Made by a program: the position numbers and the translations under genes
Source of the DNA: Collinsella sp. WCA1-178-WT-3 (M1)
GTDB lineage: Bacteria > Actinomycetota > Coriobacteriia > Coriobacteriales > Coriobacteriaceae
Direction: 5' to 3'
Assembly (NCBI RefSeq): GCF_009696325.1
Contig: NZ_VUME01000002.1
Location: forward strand, 124,001 to 188,000
Length of the DNA: 64,000 nucleotides
Notes under the pieces: model-generated
The model's input: the letters and a program-made list of their open reading frames with translations, nothing else
Told to the model about the DNA's origin: nothing
Database searches by the model: none
In this document: in pieces, positions 34,287 through 44,491 of the stretch
Position numbering within the stretch: the stretch's first letter is position 1
Layout: every line of letters starts with the position of its first letter

Positions 34287-36387
34287 CGATGAGGAGAAAG
34301 ACCAGGTGCGCGCTGCGTCCGACCTGGTTGCCATCGTGCAGGAAACGGTTGAGCTCAAGCCCCGCGGCCATGAGTTTTGGGGTTGCTGCCCCTTCCATGG
34401 CGAAAAGACCCCATCGTTTCACATTATCCCCGCTACGCAGGTGTGGCACTGCTTTGGCTGTGGCGAGGGCGGCGACGTCTTCACCTACATCATGAAGCGC
34501 GAGAACCTGAGCTTTCCCGAGTCGATTCGCTACCTGGCCGATCGTGCCGGCATTGAGCTGCACGATACCGGCGCGCAGCGCGATCGCGGCACCAAGCGCG
34601 CCCGCATCTATGACCTGTGCGCCGAGACGGCCCAGTTCTATCACACCATGCTCATGCGCGGTAAGGACAGCCGTCCGCGCGAGTACTTTGCCAGCCGCGG
34701 TATGGGTGGCGACGTCTGCCGTCGCTACTGCCTGGGCTTTGCGCCGGGTCGCAATATGTTGGTGGCCCATCTGTCGCAGAAGGGCTTTACCCCGCAGGAG
34801 ATGATCGACGCCAACGTGGCCGTGAGCCGCGGGCGCGGACAGCTTGCCGATCGTTTTTACGACCGCGTGATGTTTCCCATCTTTGACGAACAGGGTCATA
34901 ACATCGCCTTTGGCGGTCGTATTATGGGCGACGGTCAACCCAAGTACCTCAACACCGCCGAGACGAGCGTGTTTCATAAAAAGAGAAACCTCTACGGCTT
35001 TAACTGGGCCAAGGAGTTTATCGTCGCGCAGGATACCGCCATCGTGGTGGAGGGATATACCGACTGCATCGCCTGCTGGGAGGCGGGGATCAAAAACGTC
35101 GTCGCCACGCTGGGCACGGCGCTGACGGAACATCACGTAAAGACGCTCACCCGTTTTGCCAAGCGCATCGTGTATATGTTCGATGGTGACGCCGCCGGTC
35201 AAAAGGCCGCGCGCCGCGCGATTCAGTTTATCGAGCAGGACTCGATGGACCTGCGCTGCGTGGTGCTTCCCGACGGTAACGACCCCATGGAGTTCATCTC
35301 CGCGCATGGTGGCGAGGCACTGCAGGCGCGTATCGACGCCGCCGAGCCCCTCATGGACTTTGTGTACCGCTCACTGCAGGAGTCGAGCGACATTACCACG
35401 CCGGGCGGTCGTGCCAAGGCACTCGAGGATGCGCTGACGCTCATCTATCCGCTGCGCGATAGCTACATGATCGATACGTACTTTATCCAGATCGCCGACC
35501 TTCTGGGCCTGGATTTGGAGACGGTACGCTCGAGCTCGGGCCGTGTGTTTCGCGATGTCGCCAAACGCGAGGACGCCGAGCGTCGTCGCGAGCAGAACTA
35601 CGAGCGCCAGCGGGCACAGGCCGAGCGCGCCGGCAGCGCGGGCGGTCGGGTGTCCGGTCCGCAGGGGGCATCTCGCGGCGCCCGGGCGTCGGGGACGACG
35701 CCGCCGGTATCCATACCGGTCGAGGAGGAACCGTACGACTATGTGCCGCTCGAGGCCTACGGGGCCGCGCCGGTCGAGGTCGTCGACGATATGCCGCCGA
35801 TCGATGTGCCTGCTGGCATGGACGCGGCGCCCGCGGGGTCTGCTTCGACCGCTTCCGTTCCGGCGACGCCGATCGTGCTGACCGATCTGGAGCGGAAGTC
35901 TCTGGCGGGGGAGCGCGAGCTGTTGACGATGCTCACCAGCTACCCCGATCTATTCCGCACGTACGCCGATCGCATCTGCTCGATCGAGTGGGTAGACCCC
36001 CGTCACGAGTCCATCGCGTGGGCCGTGCTCGCGACGCCGCCGGGCACCGATCCCGCGGCGTGCATGGACGCCGCGCGCGCGGTGTGTCCCGAGGCGGCTT
36101 CGCTCGTCAGCGCCGGGCGCATCTCGGCGACGAGCAAGCACCCCACCGAGACGAACATCGTCTTTATGCTCGATACGCTTGAGCTTTACACCATCAAGCG
36201 CCGTATGCGGGCTGCCCAGGCCAAGCTGCGCCAGGACCGGTCGCTCGACGATGACGCGCGCCGTGCATTGACCATGCAGGCCGCGCAGGATTCTTTGCGC
36301 CAGCGCGAGCTCCAGAAGTCGATTGGCGGCGTGGCCGATCCGTTCCGGTTGATTGGTTTGGAGGCCGCGGGTCCCGATCAGGCCTAG
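34279..36387 (+). CDS. dnaG: DNA primase
   Basis: A 702-aa enzyme that makes RNA primers at the replication fork. The N-terminal CHC2 zinc ribbon is complete (CCPFHGEKTPSFHI, then WHCFGCGEGGDVF). The TOPRIM core carries VVEGYTDC and FDGDAAG. A low-complexity Arg/Ala/Gly/Pro linker (about residues 430-550) separates it from a C-terminal helicase-binding domain. The start is GTG 34279, overlapping ribF by 8 nt. It ends 110 nt before rpoD, which has its own promoter. Confidence 0.95.
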   Translation: MISDEEKDQVRAASDLVAIVQETVELKPRGHEFWGCCPFHGEKTPSFHIIPATQVWHCFGCGEGGDVFTYIMKRENLSFPESIRYLADRAGIELHDTGAQRDRGTKRARIYDLCAETAQFYHTMLMRGKDSRPREYFASRGMGGDVCRRYCLGFAPGRNMLVAHLSQKGFTPQEMIDANVAVSRGRGQLADRFYDRVMFPIFDEQGHNIAFGGRIMGDGQPKYLNTAETSVFHKKRNLYGFNWAKEFIVAQDTAIVVEGYTDCIACWEAGIKNVVATLGTALTEHHVKTLTRFAKRIVYMFDGDAAGQKAARRAIQFIEQDSMDLRCVVLPDGNDPMEFISAHGGEALQARIDAAEPLMDFVYRSLQESSDITTPGGRAKALEDALTLIYPLRDSYMIDTYFIQIADLLGLDLETVRSSSGRVFRDVAKREDAERRREQNYERQRAQAERAGSAGGRVSGPQGASRGARASGTTPPVSIPVEEEPYDYVPLEAYGAAPVEVVDDMPPIDVPAGMDAAPAGSASTASVPATPIVLTDLERKSLAGERELLTMLTSYPDLFRTYADRICSIEWVDPRHESIAWAVLATPPGTDPAACMDAARAVCPEAASLVSAGRISATSKHPTETNIVFMLDTLELYTIKRRMRAAQAKLRQDRSLDDDARRALTMQAAQDSLRQRELQKSIGGVADPFRLIGLEAAGPDQA

Positions 36388-36456
36388 ATGTTGTGGTCAA
36401 TCGGCATGTTATCTGCTATATCCAGTCTGAATTTTGGGTATAGATGTGTAAGTGTG

Positions 36457-36465
36457 TGCTAAAGT
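36457..36465 (+). promoter_or_regulatory. Extended -10 promoter element of rpoD
   Basis: TGC followed by TAAAGT (36460-36465) forms an extended -10. A TTGGGT at 36434 is 20 nt away, too far for a standard -35. It lies about 30 nt before the rpoD start codon. Confidence 0.4.
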
Positions 36466-36497
36466 AATGTGTCCTGTGGACTACGAAGGGAGAATCT

Positions 36498-37841
<1,344 letters not shown>

Positions 37842-37850
37842 TCAAGCAAG

Positions 37851-37885
37851 AAGCGCCCTCAAGCACATCCGCTTGAGGGCGCTTT
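37851..37885 (+). terminator. Intrinsic terminator of rpoD
   Basis: AAGCGCCCTCAAGC pairs perfectly with GCTTGAGGGCGCTT around a 6-nt loop, 9 nt after the stop. The T-tract is short. Confidence 0.8.
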
Positions 37886-37914
37886 CATGTAACAAGGGCC
37901 GGCAGTTGGGGCAC

Positions 37915-38027
37915 GGGTAGTCTTTTTGGGACGGGGCTTTTTTAGCTGCCCTATCTCAATGAGCGGCTCAAGCTTTAAAGGCCCCAGATTGGGTAGCTAA
38001 AAAAGCCCCGTCCCAAAAAGACTACCC
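37915..38027. repeat. 37-nt-arm palindrome downstream of rpoD (GGGACGGGGC family)
   Basis: Arms 37915-37951 and 37991-38027 are inverted complements at 36 of 37 positions. The central arm sequence GGGACGGGGCTTTTTTAGC is the same as in the element at 21118-21228. The outer ~9 bases differ (GGGTAGTCTT here, AGTAGCTAAT there), yet each copy is self-complementary. Confidence 0.85.
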
Positions 38028-38044
38028 TGGGCGTCAGGTTGATG

Positions 38045-38098
38045 AGTCGTTGGGGACGTTCTTGAATGACTAGTCGTTTAAGAACGTCCCCAATGACT
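38045..38098. repeat. 54-nt near-perfect palindrome
   Basis: The sequence reads AGTCGTTGGGGACGTTCTT at the left and AAGAACGTCCCCAATGACT at the right, meeting at a central ACTAGT. Only three symmetric base pairs deviate, and all three are G-T wobbles on the plus strand. It lies 17 nt after the previous palindrome and about 85 nt before the tRNA genes. Confidence 0.75.
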
Positions 38099-38183
38099 GG
38101 GTCGGAAAATTTCTTAAAAAAGTTCTTGCCCTGAGCTGATTCGTCCGTATAATAAACTTCGTTGCTTGAGAGCATGCACCTAT

Positions 38184-38258
38184 TCCTCGGTAGCTCAATG
38201 GTAGAGCACGCGGCTGTTAACCGCGCTGTTGTAGGTTCGAGTCCTACCCGGGGAGCCA
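38184..38258 (+). tRNA. tRNA-Asn (GTT), copy 1
   Basis: A 75-nt cloverleaf with encoded CCA. The acceptor stem is TCCTCGG with CCGGGGA, the anticodon loop CTGTTAA has anticodon GTT, and the T-arm is GTAGG-TTCGAGT-CCTAC. The discriminator is G. Confidence 0.97.
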
Positions 38259-38291
38259 GAATTTCCCAGCCCAATCTGCTGGGCTTTAAAT

Positions 38292-38366
38292 TCCTCGGTA
38301 GCTCAATGGTAGAGCACGCGGCTGTTAACCGCGCTGTTGTAGGTTCGAGTCCTACCCGGGGAGCCA
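38292..38366 (+). tRNA. tRNA-Asn (GTT), copy 2
   Basis: Identical in all 75 nt to the copy at 38184 and 33 nt downstream of it. The spacer holds a small stem (CCCAGC with GCTGGG). The pair is probably co-transcribed and ends at the terminator at 38373. Confidence 0.97.
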
Positions 38367-38372
38367 GATTGT

Positions 38373-38402
38373 AAAACCCGTCGCTTCTGCGGCGGGTTTT
38401 TT
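38373..38402 (+). terminator. Intrinsic terminator of the tRNA-Asn pair
   Basis: AAACCCGTCGC pairs with GCGGCGGGTTT around TTCT, followed by TTT, seven bases past the second CCA end. Confidence 0.88.
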
Positions 38403-38560
38403 CATGCCGCGATTGCTTAACGCAAACGTTGCCATATCAACATTTCGTGTCGAGGATGTAATCCCGCGACCCACCACCTCAACATGGCGCGGTCGTTGTA
38501 GAATATTGCAATGATTGCTCCCACGACATGGTGCCGCGAGCACCAGATAAGGAGATTCTT

Positions 38561-38917
38561 GTGTCTGAGACCATTAACGGCAGCCTGAGCGTCTCGAACG
38601 ACGTTATTGCCGATATTGCCGGTTATGCCGCGATGACGTGCTATGGCGTCGTCGGTATGGCCGAGCAGCTCCAGGGCGCCGAGAGCGTGCGCCTGCTTGC
38701 CGGTCAGCGCCTCCGCAAGGGCGTGCTTGTCTCCGCCGACGAGAACGGCCTTACGGTCGACCTTCACGTCGTGCTCGAGAACGGCGTCAACATGAAGTCC
38801 GTCTGCCACAATCTTTCGAGCTCCGTTGCCTTCACCCTGCAGGAGATCGCCCAGATCGATCCCGCCAGCCTTAAGATCGGCATTCACATCGACGCGCTCA
38901 AGAGCCGTCTGAACTAG
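38561..38917 (+). CDS. Asp23/Gls24 family envelope stress protein
   Basis: A 118-aa protein of the Asp23/YloU family, small membrane-associated proteins of Gram-positive bacteria connected with cell-envelope stress and fatty-acid kinase genes. The typical SNDVIADIAGYAAMTCYGVVGM start and VDLHVVLENGVNMKSVCHNL middle are present. The start is GTG 38561 with AAGGAG seven bases upstream; a longer in-frame start at 38528 lacks a site. It lies 27 nt before fakA, the usual arrangement. Confidence 0.92.
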   Translation: MSETINGSLSVSNDVIADIAGYAAMTCYGVVGMAEQLQGAESVRLLAGQRLRKGVLVSADENGLTVDLHVVLENGVNMKSVCHNLSSSVAFTLQEIAQIDPASLKIGIHIDALKSRLN

Positions 38918-38944
38918 CATCCGAAAACGGAGATTCAAATACTC

Positions 38945-40606
38945 ATGATTGTAAAGACCATTCGCACCTGTTTTCCGATCGCTGCGGCTGCCGTTTCCGA
39001 CAAGGCCGAGGAGATCAATAAACTCAACGTCTTTCCCGTGCCCGACGGCGACACCGGCACCAACATGTCGCTCACGCTCGCCTCGGTGACCAAGGAGCTT
39101 TCCGCCCTTCCCGCCGATGCCGATATGGAGGCCATCGCCGGCGCCATCACCCATGGCTCCCTCATGGGCGCCCGCGGCAACTCCGGCGTTATCACCTCGC
39201 AGATCCTGCGCGGCGTGGCCGAGGGGCTCGTCTCTGTCGATGAGCCCATCACGTCTGCCGACATCGCGCATGCTTTCCGTCGCGCCGTCAAGGTCGCCTT
39301 CCAGGCCGTCCGCAAGCCCATCGAGGGCACGATTCTTACGGTCCTGCGCGACGTCTCGACCAAGGCCGACGAGTGCGAGAAGAAGAAGTTCTCGGCCGAG
39401 GACGCGCTCGACGCCATCGTCGTCGAGGCCTACCAGTCTGTGGCTCGCACGCCCGACCTGCTGCCCGTTCTGAAGGAGAACGGCGTGGTCGACTCTGGCG
39501 CCTTTGGCTTCGCCATCTTCCTGGAAAACTTCGTTGCCGCTGCTCTGGGCCGCAGCACCGTTGTCGAGGATTTCTCCACCACGTTTGATTCCGCTGGCTC
39601 TGCCCGCGATGCGGCCCTCGGTCGCGTCGAGATCGAGGCCAACGACGACTGGGAGGGCTCGGAGTTCCGCTACTGCAACGAGTTCCTCTTTAAGGCCGAC
39701 GCCCCGTTTGACGAGGACGAGTGCCTTAAGTTCCTGGGTTCCATGGGCGACTGCGAGCTGCTCGTGGGCGCCTACCCCGACTACAAGATCCACGTGCACT
39801 CTAACACCCCCAACCTGGTGCTCGAGCACATGCTGCAGCTTGGCCAGATCTACGAGGTCTTTATCCACAACATGGAGATGGAGGCCCACGACCGTACCGC
39901 TAAGATCCACGAGGACCAGGAAAAGGCCGCCGAGCCCGCCAAGGCCCTGGGTTTTGTCGCCGTTGCCGCCGGTTCCGGTGAGGCCGACATCCTCAAGTCC
40001 CTCGGCGTCGACGTAGTCGTTTCGGGTGGCCAGACCATGAACCCCTCGACCGCCGACCTGCTGGGCGCGGTGGACCAGGTCAACGCGACTTCGGTCATCA
40101 TCCTGCCCAATAACGGCAATATCCGTATGGCTGCCGAGGCTGCCGCTTCTGCCTGCACCGACAAAAAGGTCGCCGTGGTTCCCACCAAGACCGTTCCGCA
40201 GGCGTTCTCCGCTCTGTTCGCGGTGCTGCCCGATTCCGAGCTCGAGGACGCCGTCGCCGCCATGGTCGATGCCATCAGCGAGGTTCGCGATGGCGAGGTC
40301 ACCCGTGCCGTGCGCGATTCCAGCGCCTCTGACGGCTCGCCGATTCACTCCGGTGACGTCATGGGTATCATCGCCGGCTCCATCGACGTGGTCGGCTCCG
40401 ATGTGAAGCAGGTCACGCTCGACTGCATCAACCGCATGCAGGAGGAAGAGGAGGGCGATGCGCTGACGATTCTGGCCGGCGAGGAGCTGTCCGATGAGGC
40501 CTTCCAGGAGATCGTCGACGCCATCGAGGAGGCTCAGCCCGACCTGGAGATTGACGCCCATCGTGGCGAGCAGCCGCTCTATCCCGTGATCTTCTCGATC
40601 GAGTAG
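38945..40606 (+). CDS. fakA: DAK2-domain fatty acid kinase-like protein (FakA/YloV)
   Basis: A 553-aa protein. The N-terminal DAK2 (dihydroxyacetone kinase L) domain carries the nucleotide-binding DGDTGTNMSLTL near residue 34 and GARGNSGVITSQIL. A middle domain and a C-terminal FakB/DegV-interacting domain follow (about residues 330-553). In Firmicutes FakA phosphorylates FakB-bound exogenous fatty acids to acyl-phosphates. Those feed PlsX/PlsY, and plsX lies 5 kb downstream in the same block. No fakB (DegV) gene is in the window. Confidence 0.9.
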   Translation: MIVKTIRTCFPIAAAAVSDKAEEINKLNVFPVPDGDTGTNMSLTLASVTKELSALPADADMEAIAGAITHGSLMGARGNSGVITSQILRGVAEGLVSVDEPITSADIAHAFRRAVKVAFQAVRKPIEGTILTVLRDVSTKADECEKKKFSAEDALDAIVVEAYQSVARTPDLLPVLKENGVVDSGAFGFAIFLENFVAAALGRSTVVEDFSTTFDSAGSARDAALGRVEIEANDDWEGSEFRYCNEFLFKADAPFDEDECLKFLGSMGDCELLVGAYPDYKIHVHSNTPNLVLEHMLQLGQIYEVFIHNMEMEAHDRTAKIHEDQEKAAEPAKALGFVAVAAGSGEADILKSLGVDVVVSGGQTMNPSTADLLGAVDQVNATSVIILPNNGNIRMAAEAAASACTDKKVAVVPTKTVPQAFSALFAVLPDSELEDAVAAMVDAISEVRDGEVTRAVRDSSASDGSPIHSGDVMGIIAGSIDVVGSDVKQVTLDCINRMQEEEEGDALTILAGEELSDEAFQEIVDAIEEAQPDLEIDAHRGEQPLYPVIFSIE

Positions 40607-40616
40607 GCATCTGCCC

Positions 40617-42794
40617 ATGTCCGAGCTGTGCTCCGTGCCGCGCGTCTCGGAGCGCTTTGCCCAGAGCAATGCGCTCGACGAGGATATCGCGCGACTCAAA
40701 TATGTTTCGGGTAAACGTGAGGAGGCCCTTCGCCGTCTGGGAATTAGGACGGTGGGGGACCTCCTTCTCCATATCCCTCATCGATATCTGGACTTTACAC
40801 GCTCCTGGTCCATCGAGATGGCGCCTATCGGTACGGTGTGCACGATCGTCGCCACGGTCGATCGTATCGTTCAAAAGCAGCCCCGCCCGCGTATGCAGGT
40901 TACCGAGGTCTCGCTTGTGGACGAGACGGGCGTGCTGCAAGTCGCTTTTTTCCGCCAGCCCTGGATTGCCCAGCAGCTCAAGCAGGGCGACCGCCTGGCC
41001 GTGATGGGTAAGGTCGAATTTGCCTACGGCTTTAAGCAGATGGCCTCGCCGCATTTCGAAAAGCTCGAGGACGGGCGTGCCGCGGGCACCATCCTGCCGG
41101 TTCACTATGTGAGCGACGGTGTGAGCCAGGCTTGGATGCGCCGTATCGTGAGCGGCGCGCTCGAGATTGTCGGCAATCCCTTCGACCCGATTCCCGCGCC
41201 CCTGCGCGCCAAGCGACGCCTTATGAGCAGCGCCCGTGCGCTGCGTTCGATTCACTTTCCCTCGAGTATGGCCGAGCGCGATATCGCGCGCGCACGGCTT
41301 GCCTATGAAGAATGCCTCTATCTTCAGCTGGCGCTTCGTCTGCGCAACGACGGCGGTATGGTCGAGGTGGTTCCCTACACCCATACCGCGGGTGGTCATT
41401 TGACGGCGCTTAGGCGGGCCCTGCCGTTTTCGCTGAGCGACGAGCAGGAGGCCGCGTTCCAAGACATCCTGCATGACATGTGCGATGGCGACCACGTGAT
41501 GAACCGCTTGCTGCTGGGCGATGTCGGTACCGGCAAGACCGCCGTCGCCGCCTGCGCGCTGGCAGTCGCGGCCGATTCGGGTACCCAGTCCTGCGTCATG
41601 GCACCCACGGGCGTGCTGGCGCGTCAATATGCCGATAAAACCGGCCCTTTGCTCTCGCAGGCCGGTATGTCCTGGGCGCTCCTGACGGGTGCTACTCCGG
41701 CCGCCGAGCGCGAGCGCATCCATGCACAGTTGCAGTCTGGTGAGCTCGATGTGCTCTTTGGTACCCATGCGGTCCTTTCGGATAACGTAACGTTTAAACA
41801 TCTTTCACTCGTCGTTATCGACGAGCAGCATCGGTTTGGCGTGGGGCAGCGCAATGCCCTGCGTGCCAAAGGCCCAGGTGCGGACTTGCTCGTTATGACG
41901 GCCACGCCTATTCCGCGCACACTGGCGCTTTCGGTCTATGGCGACCTGGACACGTCCATCATTCGTCATCGCCCCGTCCCCGGGGCCGGCGTCTTGACGC
42001 GCGTGCTCACCGAGTCGAGCCGCGACCTGGCTTACGGTGCCATTCGCGAGGCGCATGCCCAAGGACAGCAGGCTTACGTTATCTGCCCGCTTGTGGAGCC
42101 GAGTGACTCCGCGGACGATTTGGAAGACGTTCCCGGCATTGCTCGCGACGATGAAGGTCGCGTGACGGTGCCCGTGCCGTTGCACGACACCGCGACCGAG
42201 CTCGACCGCCTGCGTCTGGCATTGCCGGGGCTTTCCGTCGAGCGTCTTCACGGCCGCATGCCGGCGGGGGAGAAGGACCGCGTGATCGACGCCTTTAAGC
42301 GCGGCGAGATCGACGTGCTCGTCTCAACTACGGTGGTCGAGGTGGGCGTCGACGTGCCCAACGCCACCGTCATGGTTATCGAGAACGGCGAGCGCTTTGG
42401 CTTGGCGGCCCTGCACCAGCTTAGAGGCCGCGTGGGCCGCGGCAGCGTGTCGGGCACGTGCCTGGTCATGACGCATTCCAAGGGCAATGGCGGTGTGTCT
42501 GCTGCGCAAGACCGCCTGCGGGCGCTCGAAAAGACCTCTGACGGTTTTGCACTTGCGCAGATGGACCTGCGTTTGCGCCACGAGGGCGAAATCTTGGGTT
42601 ATCGCCAACATGGCGGTGTGACCCTGCGTTTTGTGGACCTGGACGCCGACGAGGATCTTATCGAATGGGCCCATTTGGACGCGGTCGAGCTCTTGCGGTA
42701 TGCTTGCAACCTTGACTCCGTGGCGATGCGTCCCTTGCGCGATGCGGTCGCTACGCGTTATCGACATATCTTCAAGGAGGTCAGCGGAGGATGA
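40617..42794 (+). CDS. recG: ATP-dependent DNA helicase RecG
   Basis: A 725-aa branch-migration helicase that remodels stalled forks and Holliday junctions. An N-terminal OB wedge domain (about residues 55-150) is followed by the helicase core with Walker A GDVGTGKTAVAA, the DEQH box in VIDEQHRFGVGQR, TATPIPRTLALSVYGDLD, and motif VI near QLRGRVGRGSVSGTC. The ribosome site before ATG 40617 is weak. It overlaps rsmD by 4 nt. Confidence 0.95.
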   Translation: MSELCSVPRVSERFAQSNALDEDIARLKYVSGKREEALRRLGIRTVGDLLLHIPHRYLDFTRSWSIEMAPIGTVCTIVATVDRIVQKQPRPRMQVTEVSLVDETGVLQVAFFRQPWIAQQLKQGDRLAVMGKVEFAYGFKQMASPHFEKLEDGRAAGTILPVHYVSDGVSQAWMRRIVSGALEIVGNPFDPIPAPLRAKRRLMSSARALRSIHFPSSMAERDIARARLAYEECLYLQLALRLRNDGGMVEVVPYTHTAGGHLTALRRALPFSLSDEQEAAFQDILHDMCDGDHVMNRLLLGDVGTGKTAVAACALAVAADSGTQSCVMAPTGVLARQYADKTGPLLSQAGMSWALLTGATPAAERERIHAQLQSGELDVLFGTHAVLSDNVTFKHLSLVVIDEQHRFGVGQRNALRAKGPGADLLVMTATPIPRTLALSVYGDLDTSIIRHRPVPGAGVLTRVLTESSRDLAYGAIREAHAQGQQAYVICPLVEPSDSADDLEDVPGIARDDEGRVTVPVPLHDTATELDRLRLALPGLSVERLHGRMPAGEKDRVIDAFKRGEIDVLVSTTVVEVGVDVPNATVMVIENGERFGLAALHQLRGRVGRGSVSGTCLVMTHSKGNGGVSAAQDRLRALEKTSDGFALAQMDLRLRHEGEILGYRQHGGVTLRFVDLDADEDLIEWAHLDAVELLRYACNLDSVAMRPLRDAVATRYRHIFKEVSGG

Positions 42795-43435
42795 GAATCA
42801 TCGGCGGTGAATGGCGCGGCCGCAAGATCGAAGAGCCGCGTGGGCGCGATGTCACCCGTCCCACGACCGACCGCGTGCGCGAGGCATGTGCGTCCATGGT
42901 CATGTCGGCATTCGATTTCGATCTGGACGAGGTCCGCGTGCTGGATGCCTTTGGCGGCTCCGGTGCCCTGGGAATCGAGATGCTCTCGCGCGGCGCTCGC
43001 TCGCTCATCACGTTCGAGATCGATCGCAATGCCGCCCGACTGATCACTAAGAATATCGAGTCGCTGTGTCGCGACCGCTCGCGTTGGCGCGTCGTTACCG
43101 GCGATGTGTTGGCGAGCGCCTCGCGCGGCCGTGTTCCGGGCGGCCCCTTTGATCTGGTCCTGCTCGATCCGCCCTATGCCTTTGGTGCCGAGCCGGTCGA
43201 GGAGCTGCTGCGCAATCTTGCCCAGCAGGGCTTGCTGGCACCAGGGGCCTTTGCCCTGTTTGAGCATGCCGCAAGCGATGCGGGCGCTCATCCGGCTGGT
43301 TTTGAGACCGTGCGAGAGAAACGCTACGGCATTACCTCGGTTGACTTGCTGCGCTGGGTGGCCGCGGACGAGTGCGACCATGCTAATGACAGCGATATTG
43401 ACGAGGACGTGCCTTTGGAGGATACCCATGAATGA
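42791..43435 (+). CDS. rsmD: 16S rRNA m2G966 methyltransferase
   Basis: A 214-aa SAM-dependent enzyme that methylates guanine 966 of 16S rRNA. The SAM-binding motif is DAFGGSGALGIEMLSRGA (residues ~53-70) and the catalytic motif is LLDPPYAF. The N-terminus MRIIGGEWRGRKI is typical. The family length (~185) is exceeded by a short acidic C-terminal tail. ATG overlaps recG (ATGA) and its end overlaps coaD by 8 nt, giving the usual rsmD-coaD pair. Confidence 0.94.
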   Translation: MRIIGGEWRGRKIEEPRGRDVTRPTTDRVREACASMVMSAFDFDLDEVRVLDAFGGSGALGIEMLSRGARSLITFEIDRNAARLITKNIESLCRDRSRWRVVTGDVLASASRGRVPGGPFDLVLLDPPYAFGAEPVEELLRNLAQQGLLAPGAFALFEHAASDAGAHPAGFETVREKRYGITSVDLLRWVAADECDHANDSDIDEDVPLEDTHE

Positions 43436-43925
43436 CACTATCAACCGCGTGATCGTTCCGGGTACGTTTGACCCCATCACGTTTGGTCACATCGATGTAA
43501 TCCGCCGCGCCCGCCGCATTTTTCCCAGCGTGATTGTCGCCGTGGCGGAGTCGCAGGGCAAAAACGGCGTGGGCACCACCTTTATGCTCGATGAGCGCGT
43601 GGCGTTGGCCCGCGAGGCCCTGGGCGATATTGACGGTGTCGAGGTACTACCCTTTACCGGCCTGTTGGTCGATTTTGCCCGTGAGCAGGGTGCGGGTGCT
43701 GTGGTCAAGGGCCTGCGCGCCATGACCGACTTTGAGTACGAGCTGCAGCAGGCGGACCTCAACTATCGCCTGGACAACGAGCTTGAGTCCATTTTTGTCA
43801 TGAGTGCGCCGCAGTACGGCTATATCTCGAGCTCGGTGGTTCGTCAGATCGCATCGCTCGGAAGCGATGTGTCGACGTTTGTGCCGCCCAATGTGGTCGA
43901 AGCGCTTAAACATCGCTTTTCGTGA
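43428..43925 (+). CDS. coaD: Phosphopantetheine adenylyltransferase
   Basis: A 165-aa enzyme of coenzyme A synthesis that transfers AMP to 4'-phosphopantetheine. The nucleotidyltransferase motif PGTFDPITFGHIDVI is at residues 11-25. VKGLRAMTDFEYE and YISSSVVRQIASLG (SSxxxR motif) are conserved. The ATG at 43428 lies behind GGAGG within the end of rsmD and gives the exact family length; a longer open frame upstream is the shadow of rsmD. Confidence 0.96.
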   Translation: MNDTINRVIVPGTFDPITFGHIDVIRRARRIFPSVIVAVAESQGKNGVGTTFMLDERVALAREALGDIDGVEVLPFTGLLVDFAREQGAGAVVKGLRAMTDFEYELQQADLNYRLDNELESIFVMSAPQYGYISSSVVRQIASLGSDVSTFVPPNVVEALKHRFS

Positions 43926-43993
43926 CGTTTCATATTGCCTGATGGCATGTGGTAAACTAACACGATGACATGTTACCTATGAAAGGAGACCGG

Positions 43994-44491
43994 ATGCCGG
44001 GCGAGAATTTTCCTGGCGACAGGATCGTGAGCCTTGTCGAGGAGCTCGAGGGGCTCATCGAAGAGGCTAAGACGCCGTTCGGCAAGAATGCCCAGATGAA
44101 GGTTATCGATGCCGACGTCTTCTTTAACATCCTTGACGAGATCCGTATGAGCTATCCCGAGGAGTGGCAGAAGTCCCGTCGCATCCTCAAGGAGCGCGAC
44201 GAGCTTATGGCTTCCGCCGCCGCTCAGGCCGATTCCATCATTGCCGATGCTCAGCAGCAGGCACTCACCATTGCCGGTGAGCAGGAGATCGTCCGCTTGG
44301 CGCAGCAGCAGGCCGACGATATCCGTGATCGTGCCCAGCAGTACGAGCGCGAGACGCGCTATGCGGCCGAGGATTATGCCGAGCAGGTCTTTACGCATCT
44401 CGAGGAGAACCTCAAGAGCCTGACCGGCACCGTTACCCGTTGCCGTCAGCAGCTCAACGAGGGTGCCGCCCAGCAGAACGGTCAGTGGTAA
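43994..44491 (+). CDS. DivIVA-like coiled-coil protein
   Basis: About 165 aa from ATG 43994 (AAAGGAG five bases upstream; an earlier ATG at 43970 lacks a site). An N-terminal SLVEELEGLIEEAK segment is followed by a long Ala/Gln/Glu-rich helix (residues ~65-140) predicted to form a coiled coil, related to the b subunit of ATP synthase or DivIVA-type proteins. Such proteins between coaD and yceD are typical of Actinobacteria and may act in polar growth or division-site organisation. Function is inferred from shape only. It overlaps the next gene by one base (TAATG). Confidence 0.7.
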   Translation: MPGENFPGDRIVSLVEELEGLIEEAKTPFGKNAQMKVIDADVFFNILDEIRMSYPEEWQKSRRILKERDELMASAAAQADSIIADAQQQALTIAGEQEIVRLAQQQADDIRDRAQQYERETRYAAEDYAEQVFTHLEENLKSLTGTVTRCRQQLNEGAAQQNGQW

